Origin: Gonapodya prolifera JEL478
Taxonomy: Eukaryota; Monoblepharomycota; Monoblepharidomycetes; Monoblepharidales; Gonapodyaceae
Assembly (NCBI GenBank): GCA_001574975.1
Contig: KQ965859.1
Location: forward strand, 3,645-15,885
Direction: 5' to 3'
Length of the DNA: 12,241 nt
In this document: in pieces, positions 1 through 7,951 of the stretch
How positions within the stretch are numbered: the first letter of the stretch is position 1
How the letters are laid out: the number at the start of each line of letters is the position of its first letter
The notes under the pieces: generated by a model
The model's database searches: none
The model's input: only the letters and a program-made list of their open reading frames with translations
What the model was told of the DNA's origin: nothing
Made by a program: the position numbers and the translations under genes

Positions 1-11
1 AACTCATATAG

Positions 12-275
12 CATTGGTTTGAACAACCAGATGGCTACAACTGTGGTGTCTTTACATGCATGGGAATACTCTTTGCACTACGGAACTTTCAAACAATTGA
101 AAGAATGTTCCAAGGAGAAAATGTTTATTTTGAAAGCCCCAATGAGGAGCAACTAAAAAGGTACCTTTTATTCTATCAGAGGGAGCTTTTTGCCTTTACA
201 GCTGTACTAGGTTACCAAAACAAGCACAGACCTGATATTGGAGGTGGACCTGATGATATCTTGATGATCGTATGA
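12..275 (+). CDS. C-terminal exon of a Ulp1-like (C48) cysteine protease domain, partial
   Basis: Reading from position 12 the frame gives HWFEQPDGYNCGVFTC followed by an amphipathic helical tail ending in a stop at 273-275. The Gln-x-x-x-Tyr-Asn-Cys-Gly-Val-Phe pattern is the oxyanion Gln plus catalytic Cys signature of Ulp1/SENP SUMO-protease-fold enzymes; the Cys codon is at 42-44. The catalytic His and Asp would lie upstream, outside the window. A TAG triplet at 9-11 closes the frame and looks like an intron acceptor (catatag), so 12 is taken as the exon start; no initiator Met is needed here. The last codons are uncertain because GTATGAG at 270 could be a donor. Such domains occur in cellular deSUMOylases but also very often as domains of fungal and plant DNA transposons. 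The AT-rich, gene-poor surroundings favour a mobile-element origin, by inference only. Whether it is functional cannot be judged. Confidence 0.55.
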   Translation, partial: HWFEQPDGYNCGVFTCMGILFALRNFQTIERMFQGENVYFESPNEEQLKRYLLFYQRELFAFTAVLGYQNKHRPDIGGGPDDILMIV

Positions 276-567
276 GTTAACAAGTGTATCAAAAAAAGAA
301 AATGTCCGATGCAATAAATGTTAGAAATATTTTTATATGAAACAAATTGAAGATTACCATACAAATTTGATGTGTTCCTATATGTAAAATAAATATTACT
401 TATAATCCAAGCTTTTTTATTTTTGGTGATCTGAAATACGAAAACATGTTGGGCTTGTTACTGGTTTAACAAATATAAGTAAGATATTTAAAAATTCAAT
501 CACCAAAATCCATAACTAAAATATTTAAAAGTATCAAACCTGTTATTCAAAAGTAAAAGATTAAGAG

Positions 568-615
568 GTGGGGGTATCCCTCCTTTGAGTGGGGGTACTC
601 CCCTGGGTGGGGGTA
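568..615 (+). repeat. Three copies of GTGGGGGTA
   Basis: The nonamer GTGGGGGTA occurs exactly at 568-576, 589-597 and 607-615, spaced 21 and 18 bases apart in otherwise AT-rich DNA. Each copy carries a run of five G. C-runs between the copies (TCCCTCC, CTCCCC) could pair with the G-runs. The function is unknown; it may be a transposon subterminal repeat or a protein-binding cluster. Confidence 0.6.
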
Positions 616-1233
616 TGTAAAACTTGTGACATGGGACACAGTTGTTTCAAGGTCACAAGAACCTTTCTCATCACCCAGAACCATCTTGATGGGACTTGAA
701 AAGCATTATTTGGTAAGTGTTTAGGGGTTCTTTTTTGCTAGAGCTGAGGGGGCATTGCAAACATTTCAATCAGTATGCAATGGTAGCAAACACACCTGAT
801 CAAGGGGTAACCAGGATGTAACCTATGCAGTGAAGCACAATACCTAACATTCTGCTTGCTAAAGTGCACAATTGGTTTGTGCAAATTTGTTGCTGCAATC
901 ATAGTTGTTGGTGGACAGATTTTCAAGACTGTGACAAGGACAACCTTTGGTCACCTGCACTAGATGAAGAGGTAAAGGGGAAAAGAAGTTGTTCAACTCA
1001 AACTAACAATCCAATATGCACAGTGCTCTTTGTGCAAAACACCACCTGTCCATGGTGTTTTTCTCAGCACAACAAACTCTCTGGTGTGCCACATACGCCA
1101 CCAAATTACTTTAACATCTCCAACCCAATAAGTGGGAACTTGGTCTGCGTAGCATGGTCCAATGTGGAGCATTATTTGTGCATATGTCACCAGTTAAGGA
1201 AACGTCTGAGAAACTTTGTTCGTTTGGGGTATC

Positions 1234-1250
1234 GCATTATTTTATCATTA
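1234..1250 (-). terminator. Possible polyadenylation region of the ABC gene
   Basis: On the minus strand, 60-80 bases past the ABC stop codon, there is an A/T-rich run reading ATAATGATAAAATAATGC. This resembles the degenerate AATAAA-like efficiency elements of fungi. It is placed by position and composition only; no canonical AATAAA is present. Confidence 0.25.
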
Positions 1251-1312
1251 TAAAGCATAATTTTTTCTCATCCCCATCTGCACCCTAAAGCCCCCCAGAT
1301 TGCAAGTTTCAG

Positions 1313-4300
1313 CTAAGGACTTTGTAAACTTGTTGCACTTTCAAAGCGCGCCCCTGTAATTGCAAGGCGCTCGGTATCCTGCACAACTTTGTTGACATCA
1401 GTTGCATTTTCCCGTGGAGGAAGATCTGTCAGTCTTTGCTTTGCCCCATCCCGTCCATCATTATCAATTTCAGCCTCCGCCTTTTCTATCCTCATGTCAG
1501 GAAGCACAGTGAGATCTCCAGTGAAGCTTCTTGACGACTTGCTCTTTGTCAGCTCAAGTAAGCTCATCACAAGAGCAGAGCTCCCCCGTCGCGATTTGGT
1601 TGGTCGTGTTGGAATGGCTACTACCATGCGTTCTTCCTCTTTTGAGGCGGCAATCTCTTTCAGCATTTGTTCTGCTTCGGGTCCCATGTCATGCACCATA
1701 CGTGCGAGCCAACCATCTTGGTTCTGTAGTAATTCGTGTGGGCGTCCAAACTCCACTAATCGGCCTTGATCCAGTACCATGATCTGTGTTGACCAAAGAA
1801 ATCAATTAACACAGGTTAACAGCAAAATGAGAGTCCATGAATTTGTACCTTGTCATACTGCATTGGAGATTTTCCAACATGAGGGGAGAATCAGGGTGTG
1901 TCACTCGGATGCGGAGACAAGGATCACTACTCACATCAATCACAGTGTTTAGTCGGTGGGCAATTGTTACAACTGTTGCGTTGGAAAATAAACCAGCTTC
2001 CGATCGAATGCTTTGCTGGATGAGACGATCCGTCTTGAGATCAATATTTGCTGAGTAAAAGAGATATTAACAATTGTTTCGTTAGAAAGCCAGCAATACA
2101 AACCAGTTGCTTCGTCCTACCCAAAAGTTTTGCCGTTGTATCAGAAAAATTCAAGAGGTGCGGCAAAGAAACTTACCATTACAATCAATCTCGAATCCCT
2201 GAGGATGGCTCGTGCAAGACATATAAGCTGTCGTTCACCGACACTCCAATTGGCCCCTCCATCTGCAACAGGACTATCGAGTTTTTCCGGAAAGCTATCC
2301 ACCAAACGTTTGACTAACGCTTGCAGGCCAAATACTACAAATTTACTCACCCAGCAACCTTTTCCTTCAGCTCAACCGCATCAAGAGCTCTCCACAAGTC
2401 TGCATCGCTGTACTTGTTAAACTATAGAGGAATGCTAAACGTGGAGTTGCAAACAAACCTGGGGGTAACTTAACAACTCACTGGATCAATATTAAAACGT
2501 AAGGTTCCTTTGAACAAAAATGGCTCTTGTGGAATTATCGAAAGTGAAGTACGTAAGTCCCGCAGCCCAAGATGCTTCGTCTCCAACCCATCAACTTTTA
2601 TGGAACCATCGAATTCAACAAGACGAAACAGGGCCGTGAGGAATGACGATTTCCCAGCACTATCCATTGTGTGAGAATGGTATTTGCTCGCACTTTGCGG
2701 TTAATTGAGGGTACTCACCCAGTGCGGCCAACAAGCCCGATTTTCTCGGAAGGCTCAAACCGAACAGTGATGTCTTTAAGCACGGTGCTTTTTGTGACGG
2801 GATAAGTCAATGACATTTGAGAGATCTCAATATTTCCTTTGTCAGGCCAGTTCTTTGGGGGTTGCAGGTCGGTGACTGCTGGAGGTTCCTCTGGAAGATT
2901 CGTGTATTCCAACACTCGCTCAACGCTGTACAGGAGTCAGAGTTGTTTATTTCTTTTGCAGTCAATGTTGTCGCACAAATTGCTCACCTAACCATCAAAT
3001 TCTGGAGCGAAAGAAATAACAAATCACAAAGAGGCTAAAATGTCGACCAAGGTTTTCACTAACCTCAACTTCAGTCGACTGGCGTACAGCCCACTGATTT
3101 AGACCCACAAGACCCATCACATATGTCAGCAAAAGTCCAAGGAAACCGGGGCTTAGACTGCCCCGAAGGCCTACACTCAGAAAGGCCACAACTCCAAGGA
3201 AAACTGCGCAAGCAAGGTCCAGTCTCCACCCCACCCAACGGGCACAGCTCATCCAACAATAAAATATAGTCGTGTTCTCATCCTGTAAAGAATAAAATCG
3301 ACGCCGGAATCTTTCCTGGGACCTAAAAGCTCGAATGACACTGAGACCCTCAAGAGTTGCTGGGACGTTTGAATATACAGGGGATCTCGTGGTTGACTCG
3401 AGGCGCTTGACTTGACGAGAAGTTGTCATGTAAATTTTGCGAAGATACCAGAAAATTGCCCCCAAAAAGGGAACCGCAACTAAATTTCATATACGGTTGT
3501 GTCAGTTTGTCAAACGCTGAGCTCTTCTTTCCAACATGACTTTACTTACGGGTCACCCAAGGGATGACAGTGCACGCCAAGACAAGGGTCCTTCGAAATG
3601 TCATTTGTCATAAAGCACCATTGACGGATTGGCAATATTCACGTACTAACCCGACAATTATGAAAGCACATTGCAAAAAGTCGATAAAAGTCAAAGGCAA
3701 AAGCTTCAGAAATCACATTCAACATCGTGGTTAGTGGAACTGAACGAGACACAGCTTGCAATCCCTGCACATAGCATACCTCGTCAACTAATGCCAAATC
3801 CTTCGAAAATCGATTGAGCAATCTGCCGTGAGGGTTCACTTGGAAAAACTTTCCGTTGAATTAAGCTTCCTGCTCTCTGAGTAAAATATCGAAAGGAGTT
3901 AAAACCCACCCAAAGCGGAGCACTAGGGGAAGAAAATTAACACATGATCAAGATTCATATTTAATACTATACACACCGAAGAACCGACGCCAACATCTTC
4001 CGGGACAAATTGTTGGATGCACGAAGTGACATTACTGGAAAGTGGGATGATTCCGTGACATGCCATGAACCAAAGCAGCACTCAATTGACATACCATAGA
4101 AAAACTGGCCTCGGATCGTCACAACAACAATGAGCTGAAAGATGTTGCTGTGGGTTTCTTTTTTCGAAATCGCAATTGATTGTTGCACTTACAACAGCAA
4201 CAATGATCCCATAAATGATAGGTTGTCGCGAGGACCGTTGCTCGTCTCCGGTCAAATTTGTCCAGTGGGAAAGCCACCAGTCCGCCAACACTCTCATTGC

Positions 4301-7300
4301 CTCTCCACCGCTCAAAAGGCCCATTAGTCCAACTACAAAGAAAAGCCCTCCTCCCTCCTTGAACCATCCCCAATAGATATCGCCGCCCACTGTCCCAATC
4401 GCACGGTCTTCCGCGACGAATTCTTTTTGCTTTTTTGTGTCTTCACGAAGATCTGCATGAAGGGGCCGATCGGTTGCCTTGCCGATATGTTTCACCCCTT
4501 CAGGAGGTGATTCATCGTCAATCTCGTCGTCTACCGAATCCTTGTTCTGGTACTCTCGCAAAACCTCCACGAAGCCTTCAGCATCTCCACTGATGACATC
4601 TTTCCAACTTCCACGTTTGGAGATACTCCCGTGTTCTAGCACTAAAATCTCGTCTGCATGCCGGACCCAGTTGAGCTGGTGCGTAATTAATAGCACCGCC
4701 TTCCCTCGGTTCTTGAGTTCCGTGATGCACTTTTCGAACAGATGTCGGCCAACTTTTGGATCAACGGCACTGAGAACATCATCCAAAAGATAGATATCTG
4801 CGTCATAGTAGATTGCTCGCGCTAAACTGCAGCGAGCCTTTTGACCACCTGCAATGCAAGTCGGGAATATTAAAGACCATACATCAACAGCGTAAACTTA
4901 CCGCTGAGGGTCACTCCACGTTCGCCTGAAAAGGAGCACGGATGTCATTATGAGTACTGATGACAAGACCAGCATCGAAAGGCAAGCGCACGCACCAATA
5001 AGCGAGTCTGCACCATCCGCAAATATCTCGAGATCACGTGTCATTGCACACATCTCTATAGTATCTTTGAACCGTGCATCGTCATATTCATAACCGAAGA
5101 GCACATTATCACGGACAGAGCCTGACACGACTGAGGCACGACGGTAAGTACACGTCACCACTAAGGCAAGGTATGCAACTTACTCCACGGCGCTTGCGGG
5201 CAGTACGCCACTTTAGAACTGTGGAATTGAACTGTTCCAGTTGTGCGGACCATTTCATTGAGAATACCCATTATGAGAGACGTTTTCCCGGCGCCCTGGT
5301 TTCAAACCTTAGAAATTGTCGTCTCCAAACTCCTATGCAGAAAGTGACACTTACAACTGGCCCAACAACACACACAAGCTTTCCGCGACTCAGATTCAAA
5401 TCAACATCTTTAAGGATGACCTTCAAGTCTGAGCCTTCCTCTCTCGAGCTGGTAGTTTTAAGGCCGACACCATTTGTTTGGTGATGGTTCGGAGCACTCG
5501 GAGGAGCCAAACTTGATGCAGGGTTATCATTCTTCACACCGCCATTCGCCGTTCTGTTCTTCCCGCTCTTCTTGTCCTCCAAATTTTCCAGTAGTGATTT
5601 GCCAAAGCTTCCAGTATTCGTGTTCCAAGCGAATGTGGCATTCCTAACAGTGACCAGAGCGCTGCTCGAAGGTTTTTCAATATCGGAAGGGGGCGCCTCC
5701 GTTTCCTCATGCATCTCGGGCAGGGAGAGAAACTCTTGGATGCGATTGATACTGTACAAAACAGCGGAGCGTTAGAAAGGAGACGAGACACGTGCTTTCA
5801 GGTGTCGCATACCGACCTGATCATGCTTTCTGACAAAAACTGGATGGCTTTCGGTAATGACCCCGTCATAGACTGACGAGTAATATTGAAAAGAGAAAGT
5901 GCAATAAATATCTGCAATCGACGGCAGTGTGGTAGTGTGGCAATGTGTCGCTGTCAATAACAACAACATTTGCAGACGTGTCCGACAAAGAGTGCGCACC
6001 TTTGAAGAATCGAGCTCATTACCAAGTGCCCAGTATGTCACCCAAGTTGCTATGCCAACCATTGCAGGGCTTGCGATGAAAGATGTATCATTGATTGCGC
6101 GCATCAGGGACGATCTCGTAAGGTAAAGCATTTCACTGTCGCGGAGCGATTGAAGCTTCGCGCGGAAGGGTTCCTGCAATAATGGCGCAGCGAGGCATGA
6201 GCGCTTCTGTATATCACGTGAAAGAGCACATGTGACAATCCTTACCTCCCACGCGTACAGTTTAACCACATTCATACCCAAAAGCACGTCAGACGTATTA
6301 CGAATGCGATCATCCCGCCAGCCCACCACGTAGGTGCGAAGACGCGCAAAGGTCCGTGAAAAGAAGGCCTGGATGGGGATGATTCCAAAGATCGCAGCGA
6401 AGCCGGCGAGGGAGGCGACGCCGACTAGATGCATGCGATTCAAATAAGAAGGGCGGAAAGATATTTGTCTTGAGATATCACTCCTCACTGTAGCTCCATA
6501 GAATTGCCAAAATGACGAGAGCTTCGATGGGCGCGCTCACGACGAAGGTGGCAAACGGTGCGGCATCTTCGAAACGTTGCACGTCGTTACTGACAAGGTT
6601 GACGATTGTACCAGTTGAAGATGCATGCGACCTGTAAGAAAAAGAAAGAAATAAGAACGTGGCTAGGTGTTTGGCCCCAACCAGTTGCATACATGGACAA
6701 GTTGAGCGTCTTTCGATATATGGTAGAAATCATGCCGACGCGCATATTGAATCCAGTACGGACAGCCCAGTAGAACATATATCCACGACATGTAGAGTCC
6801 AGCATTACCGCGAGAGTGAGAAGACCAGCCCACATGTACCCTTCGTTGTTGGACTTTGACGAGTCTTGAAACACCCTAACTAGCGCGCCAATTAAGAGAG
6901 CTTCCAGAATTCGGCAGGCCGAGTACACTGCTCCAAGCATAATGACGAGCAGCAGCTTGGGCCAGTAAACGCGGAAGATGACGTTGACGACGTTCGGGTT
7001 GGGCTTTTTGCGCTCTCGCTCCCACTCGTCCGTCAACAGGTTTGAGAGTCTGCTGGCTGTTTCGTGTTCCTGGACTGGTGGGAAATCTGTCTCCTTCAAA
7101 AGAGTTTTATTCCCGTGCGCGACAATGAAATCTTGCGGAGGGATGTAAGTATGCGAACTTTCTTTGTGCGATGGTCGCACGTAACTCACTGACGTGCGAG
7201 TAAGTCAGAAGCATTGGAATCCACTCCAGCGCCCAGAGCGCCTTCTTCCAGCGTGAAACGGGGAAACTCAACGCCTTCAGTCAAATGGACGGAAGTGGGT

Positions 7301-7544
7301 GCAACATCGTGAGTTATCATGGTTCCATGAGCACCGTGCAACCAAGCTAGGGCTAACTCACCTCCGCTTCGGTAATGGACACGCCCATCTTGTCCAGCTT
7401 CAAAGCGACGAATGACGCCCAGTCGGCACCCCAGTGTCTCCTCAGCGGACCGGTCTGAGCGTCGACCGGCTCTGACGATGCGTCTCCGTTTCCATGCCCG
7501 TTGGCTTCCGGCTTGGAACTCTGGTTGAGTGGGATTTTTTCCAT
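1313..7544 (-). CDS. ABCC/MRP-type ABC exporter, 1502 aa, 28 exons
   Basis: ATP-driven membrane exporter of the MRP/ABCC subfamily, of the short type without TMD0; substrates of the family include glutathione conjugates, organic anions and toxins. Substrate and membrane are unknown here. Exons (high to low): 7544-7362, 7274-7190, 7131-6693, 6631-6489, 6424-6246, 6173-6000, 5911-5817, 5751-5355, 5295-5184, 5130-4996, 4925-4902, 4848-4193, 4134-4095, 4034-3977, 3922-3910, 3848-3780, 3703-3651, 3590-3550, 3479-3064, 3001-2988, 2925-2719, 2659-2482, 2421-2351, 2294-2177, 2116-2104, 2050-1935, 1857-1849, 1783-1313. They total 4509 nt, an exact multiple of 3, with all phases consistent. Start: the first ATG after an in-frame stop near 7610. 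Domains: TMD1 about residues 140-430; NBD1 with A-loop W475, Walker A GPVGAGKT 563-570, LSGGQ 654-658, Walker B LLDD (Asp instead of catalytic Glu, usual for ABCC NBD1) and H712; TMD2 about 810-1100; NBD2 with Walker A GRTGAGKS 1175-1182, degenerate signature SVGERQ 1278-1283, Walker B D1301 with catalytic E1302, and H1336. Odd points: microexons, several AAG acceptors, a polar insertion at 480-540, and a C-terminal tail of about 110 residues after NBD2. The family call is near certain. Individual exon edges are inferred from family alignment and splice sites. Confidence 0.93.
5430..5612 (-). other. Polar insertion inside NBD1 of the ABC exporter
   Basis: Residues about 480-540 lie between the A-loop strand (TFAWN, W475) and the strand leading to Walker A. 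They are rich in Ser, Asn, Lys, Pro and Gly, and include the stretch [14 protein letters not shown]. Most ABCC proteins have only about 5-15 residues here. CFTR has its regulatory insertion at the same position. The segment lies wholly within exon 8, in frame, with no splice-site pair that would remove it cleanly, so it appears to be translated. Probably disordered and perhaps a phosphorylation target, by inference. Confidence 0.65.
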
Positions 7545-7951
7545 TGTGCGAGGAGAAACGAAGGCACGGCAAGCAACAGGAATTGGATCGAGCACCGGTA
7601 TCTCCACGTCAGAAGCTCAAGACCGCGTGCAGGACAGAGTCTCGTTCGCGCAGCGCACTCGGAAACGCACAATCGTCGTGTCGGATGCAAATACCGCTGT
7701 CTCAGGGTCCTCCGCGTGACCACAGCAGCCACTCCCCTCCGGAGACGTCTCCCTCGTCACCCTCTCCCTGTCCGTCTTCTTCTGCCTTTTGCGACAAGTA
7801 TGCTCATCCCTCTTCCTCGACCTCACAAGTCACGGTGCGTAGCAAAACCGAGAGCATATCTTGGCAAAAACAAAACTGTCAACGTGCCAACGTCTGCAAC
7901 TGAAGTTGCTTGCAGAAATGTTAATTAGAAACACGTTATATACATGTGTAT
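7545..7951. other. Intergenic: amidase 3' end and ABC gene 5' leader/promoter
   Basis: This 407-base gap separates two genes read in the same direction. Near 7934-7943 a TATATAA-like sequence on the minus strand lies about 390 bases upstream of the ABC start. It could be a distant TATA box or part of the amidase 3' region. On the minus strand two short open frames, 7857-7804 (17 codons) and 7807-7757 (16 codons), overlap as ATGA and could act as upstream ORFs if transcribed. No other minus-strand ATG lies between 7757 and the ABC start. Neither promoter nor transcript ends can be fixed from sequence. Confidence 0.4.

Larger units (their letters stand above)
276..1312. other. AT-rich intergenic stretch, possible transposon remnant
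   Basis: No recognisable gene. Positions 276-560 are strongly AT-rich, much more so than the ABC and amidase genes. The stretch holds a G-run repeat cluster (568-615) and an inverted repeat (1032-1070). The longest open frame (864-1253, +) is Cys/Trp-rich without family resemblance and is probably chance. The right end (about 1230-1312) should contain the 3' UTR of the ABC gene on the minus strand. Confidence 0.5.

Noticed and set aside
568-615. CRISPR-like array
   Set aside because: Nine-base repeats with 9-12-base spacers in a eukaryotic setting do not fit a CRISPR array.
864-1253. 129-codon plus-strand open frame in the AT-rich region
   Set aside because: No family resemblance, odd Cys/Trp-rich composition, another frame open on the opposite strand, no splice context.
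1849-1934. Single long intron from 1934 to 1784 in the ABC gene, leaving out the 9-nt exon
   Set aside because: It keeps frame, but loses three conserved residues (Tyr-Asp-Lys) that are present between a good CAG acceptor and GT donor. It remains possible as an isoform.
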